From Candidatus Undinarchaeales archaeon (GTDB lineage: Archaea > SpSt-1190 > JASMDC01): a stretch of DNA of 64,000 bases. Shown here piece by piece: positions 45,101 to 53,574 of this stretch. The notes under the pieces were generated by a model. It did not search any database. It saw only the letters and a list, made by a program, of their open reading frames with translations, and was not told the DNA's origin. How positions within the stretch are numbered: position 1 is the stretch's first letter; each line of letters starts with the position of its first letter. Position numbers and translations under genes: made by a program. The stretch is taken from the NCBI GenBank assembly GCA_030753015.1, contig JASMDC010000010.1, positions 1 through 64,000 on the forward strand, given 5' to 3'.

Positions 45101-45257
45101 GCTCGCCGGGCCCCAGGGGCGTCTTGGCCACCTTGAGGATCTGGATATCGCCTGAGGACGTGTCGCTGGCGGTCTCGATGAGGGTGTAGGCGGCGAGGGC
45201 CGGTCGTAGGAGTAGAAGTATAAGAACTCCCAGTACCAAGAGGCGTCCCCTCTTCAT
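42141..45257 (-). CDS. Large surface protein with beta-propeller-like domain, mucin-like stalk and cytoplasmic poly-Q tail
   Basis: A 1,038-residue membrane-anchored protein. It has a signal peptide (about 1-22), an extracytoplasmic region with FG-GAP/VCBS-like repeats (VDLDGDDLKEIVVTA and similar) to about residue 400, and beta-sandwich domains to about 700. A Thr/Pro/Asn stalk of repeated NATVxPNAT units spans about 705-800. A helical segment (KIEYKL-like, with a TPR-like EYDTALATINKVIA) precedes one membrane helix near 887-910. The cytoplasmic end is Gly/Gln/Pro-rich with GQQQQQP repeats. No family is recognised for the whole. A GGAGGT site precedes the ATG. Confidence 0.8.
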   Translation of the reverse strand: MKRGRLLVLGVLILLLLRPALAAYTLIETASDTSSGDIQILKVAKTPLGPGEPDTIVMAGHILAPAGTKDKAFIFFANEADPSTTVKSLMNWDLLGRGYQFTDMEVVDLDGDDLKEIVVTANFNYNTTDPTNVTSQVIVFNRELNMVKQLNWTHDGRMTYATALHVADIEISSTTLEILVGGFYLPVAADEKRPFLKILTKDLELFDGSIPVTTWDENTTVSDLDVKNLYEEAIGTKEVVVALSNGVTSKLVILQRGLQAFDEIKSVTDPSWTDIRRIVAADIIDNDGPIGTDYGFKEIILGIQDQNVLVTDITKYAATGTPLTPVTDIAPLSIATFGDLIPGAISSDEIELVAGGGKPGEGGKVVLLDKDLNELATRTWPGERIASIALGSHGDLLVGVLGNNNSTISLLRYPGAPNITISDIPDSVTADQDVDIDVKAGDALALTSAVFEHNATGEFKNVTEDLSGKSGLVDITFTIAQANLTAGTYITARAWVINEGGRWNVTDNSTFQALGLNGTINVTVRPIEPITDRTAMIYADYKSKHIASCSGRLVYENGTKGPVLDMLESGKKQGSAYLSFSITDTGNITAKVNCSSDYDSVTNTTVFVRDQDPPTFDLAVSGNLTVNATSVADAYLPVERCAVTINSSTPLSSMLEGNASIESPNASVSWILNLPPGNQTIKVCCRDTLENEGCVNTTALIEAPDVSATPTPVPNATVTPNATLTPNATVAPNATISPNATVAPNATATPTTKPNATVTPSASTTPKPTVKPSTTPTSGPSPTPDTSVDPSASPGASTTPEPTKKPSGDVNETMVEEVEYKLSEAKSRIGKVEDEDGRLEIQKMINEAEEQYFEGEYDTALATINKVIARQNDFIVANTIKPATVELSTLQKVVRFSVVFVLLGSLLGVVGYMAYMREAGVANAFQAKLAQAGGGGQAGAAPKPGMQQQPGMQQQQPGMQGRPQTGYYQRGYQQQQYGQRYPQQQQQAGMGQQQQQPGQQQQQPGQQQQQPGQQQQQAGMGQQQQQPGQQQRRRYPQQ
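42207..42290 (-). repeat. 21-bp tandem repeats encoding GQQQQQP units
   Basis: Three identical 21-bp units (42207-42227, 42228-42248, 42249-42269) and a diverged fourth to 42290 encode the heptapeptide repeat of the poly-Q tail. Such repeats expand and contract by slippage and would vary in length between strains. Confidence 0.8.
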
Positions 45258-45278
45258 GTATACATTACCTCCTGCGTA

Positions 45279-45286
45279 GTATTTAT
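45279..45286 (-). promoter_or_regulatory. TATA box of the large poly-Q surface protein
   Basis: ATAAATAC on the minus strand, 22 bases before the ATG at 45257. Confidence 0.5.
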
Positions 45287-45390
45287 CCTTTACAGTACGA
45301 CTACTTAAGTCTCAATGATTTATAAAGCAGCATTGGATCGTAGGGTTACGCACGGCACCCCCATCCTACGTACGGCCGCTCTACGGACCT

Positions 45391-48300
45391 CTATCCCGCA
45401 ACGGTGACCTCACCGGCCGCACTTTCTGCCGTTATCGCCGGGTTGTAGTAGGCGTAGGCCTTGCTCACCGGGATCTTGGCCTTCACCGGAAAGAGCGACA
45501 TCATCTTGAAGGAGAGGGCGAGCTCCTTATCTCTGGGCAGGTCGTCGATGTACAGTACGATCTTGCGCCCGGCCGTCTCGAACCGCATGATGGTGCCATC
45601 CTCCAAGAGCGTGTCGAGTGAACCGGGATTGGCAGCGAATCCCGTGGGCACAGCGACGTCCACAAGGAGCATACCTGTGGAGGAACCCGAGCCGCGGTAC
45701 GTCACCGACACGTCCACGTCGATGAGGGCGGAGACGGCCACATCGGCCGTGTCATAAGTGACCTGAAGGTCGAGGTCCGGCGTCGGTGCGGCCTCGAGCA
45801 GGGCGGGCTCATGCCAGATACTGACGACCTGGGTGGACACCTCGCCGGAACCGTCGCCCACGAGCGAGACCGTGGCCGTGCCGCTGGGGACCTCAACGGT
45901 CTGGAGCACGTCGAAGTTGTCCTGATTAACATCCAGAGCGGCCACCTCGGTCCCGTCCGCGAGCACCCTGACGCTGAGATCGACCTCCCGGGCTTGTGAG
46001 CGAGCGGCGAGCATGAGTGTCTTGAAGGCCATCACCGTGTCCTGGGTGGAGCCGTACCCGCCGCGGCTGTTGCGCTGCGAGTGTATCCACTTGACGATGC
46101 CGGCGGCCTCGGGACGCTTGAGCTCCATGAGGAGGATGGCAGCGTACGAAGCGGTCTCCACGGCCACGGTCGCGGGCTGGACGTGCAGGTCCTTGCCCTC
46201 GGTCACGGGCGCACCGAACGACGTCCCCTTCTCCCCCACCTGGGAGAGGTCGAGGACCATGTCGGCTGCCCGCTCGGCATCGGGCGAGGCTAGCCTGTTG
46301 AGGGCGAGCCCGGCGATGGAAAGGGCGTACGCGTCGCTCTTCGCGCTGTCGAGTTCGGCCTCCAGATAGGAGCGCGCTTTGTCGAGCACACCAGAGGGTG
46401 CTCGGCCGTAGTCGGAGAGGGCGAGCACGGTGTAGGCCGTGAGGCCGAAGGTGCCGGAGAGGCCGCCGGAGAGGTCCTTATGACAGAGGAACCCGACAGG
46501 TGCCCATGAGCCATCGGCACCCTGGTGGCTCACGATCCAGTCGGCGGTGCGGTCCATCACGCCCTCGTCGATGGTCATGAGCTCGCGGGCACCGCTGAAG
46601 GTCATAAGGACGAAGGCGGTCAGCCACAGGCTCCCCTCGGGATCTGAGTTACCGAAGGCGGAGAATGAGCCGTCAGTTCGCTGGAAGGTCAGCTCCCGTT
46701 GGTACCCCGTCTGCATGAGGAACTCCGACTTGGCGCGGATCTCGGGAGTGAGCTGGTCGCTTTGCTTGAGGTAGCGGAGCATCTCCGTGTTAGGCGCCAT
46801 CCTGATCATGGTCTGCTCGCCGCATCCGGTGGGGAGGGTTAGGAGGTTCTCGACACCGGTGATCGCCTGGGCGGCCAGGCTAGGCGTTACGTGCACGAGC
46901 ACCTTGTCCGAGTCTGGGACGAGATCGACGGGCATGGACACGTCAACGTCGGTGCGCTGGCCGGCCGAGAGCATCGCGTTCTCCACCGACTCGCGACGGG
47001 TGCCCTCGGGATCCACGATGAGGGTCTTTACGACCGCGTCGGCCTTGTTCGGGCCCCTGGCCGTGATGCGCACCTTCCTGGTGCCGACCTTCGTGGGCCG
47101 GATGACGTACGTGACGGACCGGACGCCACTGGGCTCGACCTCCACCTCGGCGTCCGCGCCGGACACCAGGTCGTACCAGTCGCCGCCCTCCAGCGTCACC
47201 TGGACCTTCTGGGGCACACCCAGGTAGTTGTACACCTGGACCTTGACCGGGAACTCCTCGCCGCGGATGACCGCGTATGGGAGGTCGGGATCCGCAAAGA
47301 ACTCCTGGAACACCTTCAGGCTCCCCTCTGCGATGCCGAGACCTGCTGACGACGAGGATACCGCGTGGAGCCTCCATGTGGTGATGGAGTCTGGTACCGA
47401 GAGCGACATGGTGGCCGTTCCGTCGTCTGCGGTCTCCAAGTCAGGCACCCACATCCACGTCTCCGGGAAGAACTGGCGCACTCGCTCGACCTCGGCGAGC
47501 TCCTGGCCGTCGCTATCGTCGGCTGCCTGCGTCTTCTTTTCCATGGGCGCTGCTGCCATCATCCTCTTTGGAACCGCCATGACCGCTTTTTCGACCATGT
47601 CGAATTCCATCGCCTCCTCGAAGAGACCACCGGGCGCCATGCCCCCGCGCATACCGATATCGGCCTCCTGCGTGCGTGGCACCACGAGGTCGTCCGAGGC
47701 GAGAACTATCAGCCCTGCCTCCTCCAGCGTCTCCCACGCGCCCTGCGGGGGTTTGTACGATGGCCCCCACCGATTGATATCGGGCTTCGGATGTGCCTCG
47801 GCGGACGGCTCCATGAACCGCCGCTCCAGCTCGTCGAACACCTGGCGGAGATTGAGGCGACCCTCGCTGAGGGCGAACACCGATTCGTCCACGATGGCGA
47901 ACCCTATCTCGGACCTGCGCTGGGCGTCGAAGGACACAGTGACCGTGTCCCCCGGTGCCGCCTCATCCTTGTCGAATTCAGCGGTGAGCTCTACCGGGAG
48001 CTTCAGCTCAACATCGAAGGGCAGTGTGTCTGCGGCCACTTCGCTATCGGGATTGATGCGATAGGCCACGATCTTGGCCGACGGTGCCATGGTGGGCGTG
48101 ACGGCGAAGGAGATAGCGTTACCGTCGCTCGCACCCGAGAACACCGTGCGCCCTCCGGCTACGACGTCGTAGAATGTCGTGCCCGGGAAGGTGGCGTGGG
48201 CCTCGGCCTCGAACAGCGTTCCGATCCCGATAACGCCTCTGGTCTTCTGGGCAAGATGGATGAACGAGGAGCTTGGCGAGTAGGCCAGTGTGAGGTCGAG

Positions 48301-50043
48301 CGAGGCGGTGGTCCCCTGGGCCGCAGCGGATACCGATCCCTTCTGAGTAGTGTTGGGGGGCGTGTAGGTCACAAGGGCCATACCGTTCTTCGTCTCGACC
48401 GTCCGATCCGTTGATGTCCCCTCGCTCCACATGTCGTCGCTGAAGGCGGTCGACAGGACAACTTCCGCATCCACGGGCACGCCATCGGGCGTTTTGGTGA
48501 TGACCAGGAGGTCAAAGGGCAGCCCGGGCTTGATCGTCGGGCTCTCGGCGATGAGCTGGATGACCAGCGGCGACTCGACGACCTTCAGAAGACGGGATTC
48601 CTTCTCCTCGTGGTCGCCCGTGTCGGTGACGGTGATGTTGAGCATCAGCGAGCCCGCCCCTCCGGCGCCCACGGTCCCTGCAGCGAAACCAGCGGCAGCG
48701 AGATCGAACTCGGTGTTCCCCTCATCATCGAGCTCGGCGGTGTATGTAGCGTACTCCTCCCACACCCCGCGGTACACCGACGCTACGATCTCGGCCGTCC
48801 CCTTCACGGGCTTGCCAAAGAAGTAATTTCCTGACACCGAGCCCTTAACCTTCTCGTCGACGAGCACCCATTCCTTCTCCATGTCGACCTCGATCTTGAA
48901 CTTGGGGAGCACGTACTTCTCCACGCGCACGTCCACCGTCGCCTCGGCGTCGCCCGATGTCGCCGTGACCTTCCAGGTGCCAAGGTTGAGCTCGGTGGCC
49001 AGTGGGAGGTCGAAGGACAAAGAGCCCCAGCCGGAGGACGTGTCCACCTTCTTGAAGACCTTGATGCCCTTCGCGTCCTGGACGCTCACCTCGAGGGGTG
49101 CTGACACGGGGCGAAGCTCGGCATCGAGCACCAGCACGCGGCCGCGGATCGTCTGTCCCGGCTTGTAGATCGGCTTGTCCGTCTCGATGAACAGCAGGCG
49201 TCCGACCTTGATGGAAACGTCGCCGGTCAGGTGGTCCGGGCCGGACTCGATTATGAGTCGGTAACCGCCCTCGGGCACATCAGGGACGGTGAAGGGAGCG
49301 AGCACGTGGCCGTCGGTACCGGTCTTCCCCTCGTAGACCATGGAGGGGGGTTCGTCGTCCTTGTTGAGGAGGAGGAGGGTGATAGGGGTGTCCGGGACAG
49401 GGCCCCCTTTCTCATCTGTGACGGTGACCGTAGCGGCCGCGCTCCCTCCAGCGTAGAGTGTATCAGTGGTGACGAGCATGACCCGGTGGTCGGTGGCAGG
49501 GATGAGCGTCGTGGCGGTCGTACCCTTGATGTCCACGGCATGGGCGGCCAGTTCCGTCGTGTGCTCCTTGAACCGGGCGAGCAGGTCGGTACAGAGCGCG
49601 GTCTGGTCCCGGCCCCAACCGGCCACGACGATCGCGTAACGATTATCGGAGAGCCTGTTCTTGTACGCGCGCACCACGGCCCGCGGCTCTGTACAAGGCC
49701 AGGTTCGACCTGCACAGAAGTCCCACTTGGTGAGCCTGAGCTCTCGGGCGAAGCTGTTGACGGCGGGCCCGCCCACTACGATGAGATGGGCCTCCTGCCG
49801 GCTCCATGGCGTCAACTGGTCATCAGCGGACGAGATGGCGTCGAAGCCTGCGGCACGCAAACCCTTCTCCAGGGCCTTTGCAGCGGTCTCGTCATCAGCG
49901 TGGGCGGATGCGCCCCAGACGACGATCACCGTGTCGTCACCTATTCCCGCGATGGCCTCGTTGACGGACACTGCGGCAAGTCCCTGGCTGCATATCAGTG
50001 CCAAGATCAATAGGAAATGGAACGGTCGTACTCGGGCTCCCAT
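45391..50043 (-). CDS. Alpha-2-macroglobulin-family protein with intact thioester
   Basis: A 1,550-residue secreted protein with a signal peptide (1 to about 23). The N-terminal domain (30-130) resembles the S-layer-associated VVGGPxxN fold. Macroglobulin domains follow, marked by ETDKPIYKPGQTIRGRV and KYVLPKFKIEVD. An Ala/Met-rich exposed segment near residues 800-850 may act as a bait region. The thioester motif GCGEQ has its Cys at residue 1074, and an alpha-helical complement-like domain and a C-terminal receptor-binding-type domain follow. The thioester should trap proteases or attach covalently to targets. No C-terminal anchor is visible. Confidence 0.9.
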   Translation of the reverse strand: MGARVRPFHFLLILALICSQGLAAVSVNEAIAGIGDDTVIVVWGASAHADDETAAKALEKGLRAAGFDAISSADDQLTPWSRQEAHLIVVGGPAVNSFARELRLTKWDFCAGRTWPCTEPRAVVRAYKNRLSDNRYAIVVAGWGRDQTALCTDLLARFKEHTTELAAHAVDIKGTTATTLIPATDHRVMLVTTDTLYAGGSAAATVTVTDEKGGPVPDTPITLLLLNKDDEPPSMVYEGKTGTDGHVLAPFTVPDVPEGGYRLIIESGPDHLTGDVSIKVGRLLFIETDKPIYKPGQTIRGRVLVLDAELRPVSAPLEVSVQDAKGIKVFKKVDTSSGWGSLSFDLPLATELNLGTWKVTATSGDAEATVDVRVEKYVLPKFKIEVDMEKEWVLVDEKVKGSVSGNYFFGKPVKGTAEIVASVYRGVWEEYATYTAELDDEGNTEFDLAAAGFAAGTVGAGGAGSLMLNITVTDTGDHEEKESRLLKVVESPLVIQLIAESPTIKPGLPFDLLVITKTPDGVPVDAEVVLSTAFSDDMWSEGTSTDRTVETKNGMALVTYTPPNTTQKGSVSAAAQGTTASLDLTLAYSPSSSFIHLAQKTRGVIGIGTLFEAEAHATFPGTTFYDVVAGGRTVFSGASDGNAISFAVTPTMAPSAKIVAYRINPDSEVAADTLPFDVELKLPVELTAEFDKDEAAPGDTVTVSFDAQRRSEIGFAIVDESVFALSEGRLNLRQVFDELERRFMEPSAEAHPKPDINRWGPSYKPPQGAWETLEEAGLIVLASDDLVVPRTQEADIGMRGGMAPGGLFEEAMEFDMVEKAVMAVPKRMMAAAPMEKKTQAADDSDGQELAEVERVRQFFPETWMWVPDLETADDGTATMSLSVPDSITTWRLHAVSSSSAGLGIAEGSLKVFQEFFADPDLPYAVIRGEEFPVKVQVYNYLGVPQKVQVTLEGGDWYDLVSGADAEVEVEPSGVRSVTYVIRPTKVGTRKVRITARGPNKADAVVKTLIVDPEGTRRESVENAMLSAGQRTDVDVSMPVDLVPDSDKVLVHVTPSLAAQAITGVENLLTLPTGCGEQTMIRMAPNTEMLRYLKQSDQLTPEIRAKSEFLMQTGYQRELTFQRTDGSFSAFGNSDPEGSLWLTAFVLMTFSGARELMTIDEGVMDRTADWIVSHQGADGSWAPVGFLCHKDLSGGLSGTFGLTAYTVLALSDYGRAPSGVLDKARSYLEAELDSAKSDAYALSIAGLALNRLASPDAERAADMVLDLSQVGEKGTSFGAPVTEGKDLHVQPATVAVETASYAAILLMELKRPEAAGIVKWIHSQRNSRGGYGSTQDTVMAFKTLMLAARSQAREVDLSVRVLADGTEVAALDVNQDNFDVLQTVEVPSGTATVSLVGDGSGEVSTQVVSIWHEPALLEAAPTPDLDLQVTYDTADVAVSALIDVDVSVTYRGSGSSTGMLLVDVAVPTGFAANPGSLDTLLEDGTIMRFETAGRKIVLYIDDLPRDKELALSFKMMSLFPVKAKIPVSKAYAYYNPAITAESAAGEVTVAG

Positions 50044-50066
50044 ACCAGATTGATAGGCTTGCAGGG

Positions 50067-50074
50067 CTTAAAAA
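50067..50074 (-). promoter_or_regulatory. TATA box of the alpha-2-macroglobulin gene
   Basis: TTTTTAAG on the minus strand, 24 bases upstream of the ATG at 50043. Confidence 0.5.
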
Positions 50075-50130
50075 CCGGCGTGTTTTTCTAGGGTTGACAC
50101 CACACGGTCGTTCATAACGGAAAGAAAACG

Positions 50131-50138
50131 TTTTTATA
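50131..50138 (+). promoter_or_regulatory. TATA box of the HAD phosphatase
   Basis: TTTTTATA, 25 bases before the GTG at 50163; the transcript would be leaderless. Confidence 0.55.
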
Positions 50139-50162
50139 GAGCCTCTGGGGCTCGGCGTCCTC

Positions 50163-50909
50163 GTGGACGCCGGGTATGATATCGTGCTTAGTGACTTCGA
50201 CGGCACGATATACCACGAGGGCAAGATAGATCCCGAGGTCGTCGAGGCCTTCCGCCGAGAGCACGAGGAAGGACGACGTGTAGGGATCGTCACCGGGGCA
50301 GGTGTTGACCACGTTCTTGACTGCCTCGAGGAGACCGGTGCCACTGAAATGCTCCAGTACGTCGACTTCATCGCCACCCAGTCGGCGGCCGAGTTCCACA
50401 CCCTTGAGAACGGTGAGGTGACCGAGAGCATCTACCTCGTGACCGATGAGGTCCGGGACCTCGTGGCCGAGCTCCACCCCCGGTTCGAGGAGATCTGCGG
50501 AGGGTCCACTTTCAACTGGGGCGGATCCCTCGGGTACATCACCGGCGACGATATCGAGCGACGCGACAGCATCGCCAAAGAGCTCAGGGAAGAGTTCTCA
50601 CCTTACGGGCTCAAGGTGCAGACCTGGGCCACCGGTGTAGGCATCTCCCCGGTGACCAAGTACGACGGACTGGACCGGTACTTTACCGAGCATGAGGGTG
50701 AGATACCAGTTGCTCTCGCTCTCGGCGATAGCGAGAACGATGTCCCGCTATTCACCTTTGCCAAGGAGCACGGTGGGTACGCTGGTCAGGTGGGGAACGG
50801 TCGAGACCTTGATTTCCCGGTCGACTACAAGGCGACGGCACACGCTGGTGCGGGCGTGGCCGAAATCATCGATCACTACCGCGATATGCCGGACGGGTAC
50901 GCTCTCTAA
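50163..50909 (+). CDS. HAD-IIB phosphatase (phosphoglycolate/sugar-phosphate phosphatase-like)
   Basis: A 248-residue HAD hydrolase from a GTG start. Motif I is LSDFDGTIY (Asp11, Asp13), motif II is GIVTGAGVDH, and motif IV is LALGDSENDVPLF near residue 185. The C2-type cap lies between motifs II and IV. Archaeal phosphoglycolate phosphatases and sucrose-phosphatase-like enzymes share this plan, so the substrate is uncertain. It is intact and monocistronic. Confidence 0.85.
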   Translation: MDAGYDIVLSDFDGTIYHEGKIDPEVVEAFRREHEEGRRVGIVTGAGVDHVLDCLEETGATEMLQYVDFIATQSAAEFHTLENGEVTESIYLVTDEVRDLVAELHPRFEEICGGSTFNWGGSLGYITGDDIERRDSIAKELREEFSPYGLKVQTWATGVGISPVTKYDGLDRYFTEHEGEIPVALALGDSENDVPLFTFAKEHGGYAGQVGNGRDLDFPVDYKATAHAGAGVAEIIDHYRDMPDGYAL

Positions 50910-50940
50910 ACCTAATCCTTCGTGTCCCGGGAAGGGCACC

Positions 50941-50960
50941 ATGTGTCGCACCATAGCGTG
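50941..50960 (+). repeat. 20-bp direct repeat, copy 1
   Basis: ATGTGTCGCACCATAGCGTG. It matches 51040-51059 at 19 of 20 bases. The surrounding gap 50910-51142 holds no gene. Confidence 0.7.
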
Positions 50961-51039
50961 ATACTGAGTGTCGCTGGATGCTGAAGGGGCATCACCAATA
51001 CGTTACGGTCGCTCCTAATGTGCCCATGGAAGTGCCAAG

Positions 51040-51059
51040 ATGTGTCGCACTATAGCGTG
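51040..51059 (+). repeat. 20-bp direct repeat, copy 2
   Basis: ATGTGTCGCACTATAGCGTG, 99 bases after copy 1 in the same orientation, with one mismatch. It lies 29 bases upstream of the TATA box of pepT, so it could be a regulator site. Confidence 0.7.
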
Positions 51060-51087
51060 TCACGAGGATACGCCCACCAGTGATTAA

Positions 51088-51095
51088 CTATTTAT
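51088..51095 (+). promoter_or_regulatory. TATA box of pepT
   Basis: CTATTTAT, with GGTGAT placed just before the ATG at 51143; a short leader is expected. Confidence 0.5.
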
Positions 51096-51142
51096 ACCGC
51101 TTTACCTGCCGAATCCGGCTGTCAGTCAGACGGTGATATACC

Positions 51143-52378
51143 ATGCGCGACCTGATCGATCGGTTCCTGGATTATGTCAAGGTGGAGACTACCTCGGACG
51201 AGGGGTCTGATACCTTCCCGAGCACCCCCGGGCAGAGGGTGCTGGGGCAGAAGCTGGTGGACGAACTGCATGGACTGGGCCTCACCGATGCCGCTATGGA
51301 CGCGAACGGCTACGTGTTCGCCACGCTGTCGGGCAATCTCGCTGACAACTCCGCAGTCCCTGTCGTGGGATTGCTTGCTCACATGGATACATCCGACGGA
51401 GCATCAGGCAAGGACGTGAATCCCATCGTGCACCGCGATTATCAGGGTGGTGATATCGTGCTGCCCGGCGATCCGTCAGTGGTCATCACCGAGGCCGACA
51501 ACCCGGACCTCGCAAACTACGTTGGCCAGGACATAATAACCGCCGACGGTACCACGCTCCTAGGCGCAGACGACAAGGCCGGTATCGCCGAGACCATGAC
51601 CGCTGTGGAGTACCTGCTCGCCCACCCGGAGATCAAGCACGGGGACATCCGCATCGGGTTCACACCGGACGAGGAGATCGGCCAAGGGACCGACCACTTC
51701 GACGTGGCGGCCTTCGGAGCCGACGTGGCCTACACCATCGACGGCGGCCGCCTCGGCGAGCTGGAGAACGAGAACTTCAACGCCGCTACTGCCGTGTACA
51801 CCATCAATGGCGTGAACGTCCACCCTGGTGACGCCTACGGGAAGATGAAGAACGCCGCTCTCATCGCCGGTGAGCTCTCACAAATGCTGCCCGCTGACGA
51901 GACGCCCGCAACCACCCGTGACAGGGAGGGCTTCTTCCACCTCTACGATATGAAGGCCGATGAATCCGAGGGGACGCTCAAGTACCTCGTCAGGGACCAT
52001 GACGCCGCGAAGTTCGAGGAACGGAAGGACCAGCTCCAGCTGTACGCCGACTTCCTCAACGTCGTGTACGGTGCCGGCACCATAGAGCTCACAATCACCG
52101 ACTCCTACAAGAACATGAAAGAGGTGCTTGACCAGCACCCCGAGGCCACCGAGAACGCAGCAGTGGCCTACCGACGGGCCGGTGTGGATCCCGAGATCGT
52201 TCCGATCCGAGGCGGGACCGATGGCGCTCGCCTCTCGTTCATGGGGCTGCCCTGTCCGAACGTGTTCACCGGTGGCCACAACTACCACGGGAAGCTCGAG
52301 TACATCCCGGTCCGGTCCATGGAGAAGGCTGTCGAGGTCATCGTCAACATCGCCGAGGTCTACGCCGAGGGCGTATAG
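51143..52378 (+). CDS. pepT: Tripeptide aminopeptidase (peptidase T)
   Basis: A 411-residue M20B di-zinc peptidase that removes the N-terminal residue from tripeptides. Zinc ligands are visible: His80 and Asp82 in GLLAHMDTSD, Asp143 in GADDKAG, Glu177-178 in TPDEEIG, and a C-terminal FTGGHNYHGKLEYIP with the last histidines. FNAATAVYTINGVNVHPG marks the dimerisation domain. Length and order fit PepT well. The gene is monocistronic and could help use peptides taken up by the cell. Confidence 0.93.
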   Translation: MRDLIDRFLDYVKVETTSDEGSDTFPSTPGQRVLGQKLVDELHGLGLTDAAMDANGYVFATLSGNLADNSAVPVVGLLAHMDTSDGASGKDVNPIVHRDYQGGDIVLPGDPSVVITEADNPDLANYVGQDIITADGTTLLGADDKAGIAETMTAVEYLLAHPEIKHGDIRIGFTPDEEIGQGTDHFDVAAFGADVAYTIDGGRLGELENENFNAATAVYTINGVNVHPGDAYGKMKNAALIAGELSQMLPADETPATTRDREGFFHLYDMKADESEGTLKYLVRDHDAAKFEERKDQLQLYADFLNVVYGAGTIELTITDSYKNMKEVLDQHPEATENAAVAYRRAGVDPEIVPIRGGTDGARLSFMGLPCPNVFTGGHNYHGKLEYIPVRSMEKAVEVIVNIAEVYAEGV

Positions 52379-52461
52379 GCCGCCTTCCGAAGAAGTAATC
52401 CCTCCGACAGTTGTCAGGATTCCTATGACCGTGGGTTCTCGGGGACCGAGTGGGCTAGCTG

Positions 52462-53508
52462 CTAACCTTTGGTGAGGATACCGCCAGCTACGAGGCGCTG
52501 CTTCGGATCATTGAGCTGTGCTATGAGGAACCTGTCGTCAGCACGATAGGCGAGCTCTCTTGCGGTCGTCAGCGTGACCGTGCACGTGCTGCCAGGAGGC
52601 GCCTTGTCCGTCTCCTTCCCATCGACCACGATACGTGCCACGGTGGCAGGCGAGGACTGGAGACCGACGAACAGGTGGACCGTATCGCGTAGAGCGAGCC
52701 TGGATGTGAAGGGTGAGAGCCGTGTTTCAATCTCGAACTTGTTACCGATGCTCTCCTGCGCCGAGATGAGATACCCCCGGTCGAAGTCCTTGGCCCGGCC
52801 GCCCTTGAGGCATAGGCCCACACGCGTCCCGGCAGGGGCCTTGTCCACATCCTCGTCATTGCATTGGATGGAGCGTATCTCGACACCGAACTCCGGGGGG
52901 TAGACCGTCATCGCGTCACGCTTGGCGACCACACCACGGTCCACGTGACCGAGGATGACGCACCCGACGCCTTTTACCGTGAAGAAGTGGTCCACAATGA
53001 CCCGTGCGGGGCCATCGATGAGCTTGGCACGGTCCTCCTTGGCCACGACAGTCAGCTCGGCAAGGCGCTCGTGGAGCAGGTCCATCCCGGAGAAGGTTGT
53101 GGATGAGACCGGGACGATTCCCCAATCCTCCATGGACGTCCCCTTAACGACCGTGGAGACATTGTCGGCCAGCTCCGTCAGGGCCACGGGGAAGGACTCG
53201 TCCGCACGGGTGAGGACGATCAGACCGCGCTGCTTCTCGAGCAGGTCCATCGCTACGATGCACTCGCCGGTCCGGGCCGTGAGGCCGGAGGATGGGACGC
53301 ATACGATGACGATATCGGCCATGTTCACCGCCTGGACCAGACTCTTGATCGATTCCGGGTACTTCTTCACGTCAACGAAGGTGAACACACTATCGCCCTT
53401 TACGAGGTTGTAGAAGGTGATGTCCGAGTCGGTCCCCTTCTTTCCGAGCCTCCCAGCGAGTGTTGATACGCCCACGCCTTCGTCGCCCACAATGGCCACT
53501 GTCGTCAT
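52462..53508 (-). CDS. EF-Tu/SelB-like protein with degenerate GTP-binding site
   Basis: A 348-residue protein with a G-like domain (1 to about 175) and EF-Tu-type domains II and III (TVKGVGCVILGHVDRGVV, then beta barrels). The P-loop reads GDEGVGVST, with valine in place of the catalytic lysine. The DxxG motif is replaced by DVKKY, and NKxD by TRAD. GTP hydrolysis therefore looks unlikely. Similar P-loop-deficient elongation-factor paralogs are known in archaea, with no defined role. The ATG at 53508 was chosen; the longer frame from 53574 covers the promoter region. Confidence 0.8.
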   Translation of the reverse strand: MTTVAIVGDEGVGVSTLAGRLGKKGTDSDITFYNLVKGDSVFTFVDVKKYPESIKSLVQAVNMADIVIVCVPSSGLTARTGECIVAMDLLEKQRGLIVLTRADESFPVALTELADNVSTVVKGTSMEDWGIVPVSSTTFSGMDLLHERLAELTVVAKEDRAKLIDGPARVIVDHFFTVKGVGCVILGHVDRGVVAKRDAMTVYPPEFGVEIRSIQCNDEDVDKAPAGTRVGLCLKGGRAKDFDRGYLISAQESIGNKFEIETRLSPFTSRLALRDTVHLFVGLQSSPATVARIVVDGKETDKAPPGSTCTVTLTTARELAYRADDRFLIAQLNDPKQRLVAGGILTKG

Positions 53509-53574
53509 CGATACGAGCACACGCCCAAAGAGGTAAAAACCTATTGCCAGCGACAGTCCGCGACGCACGGACAA

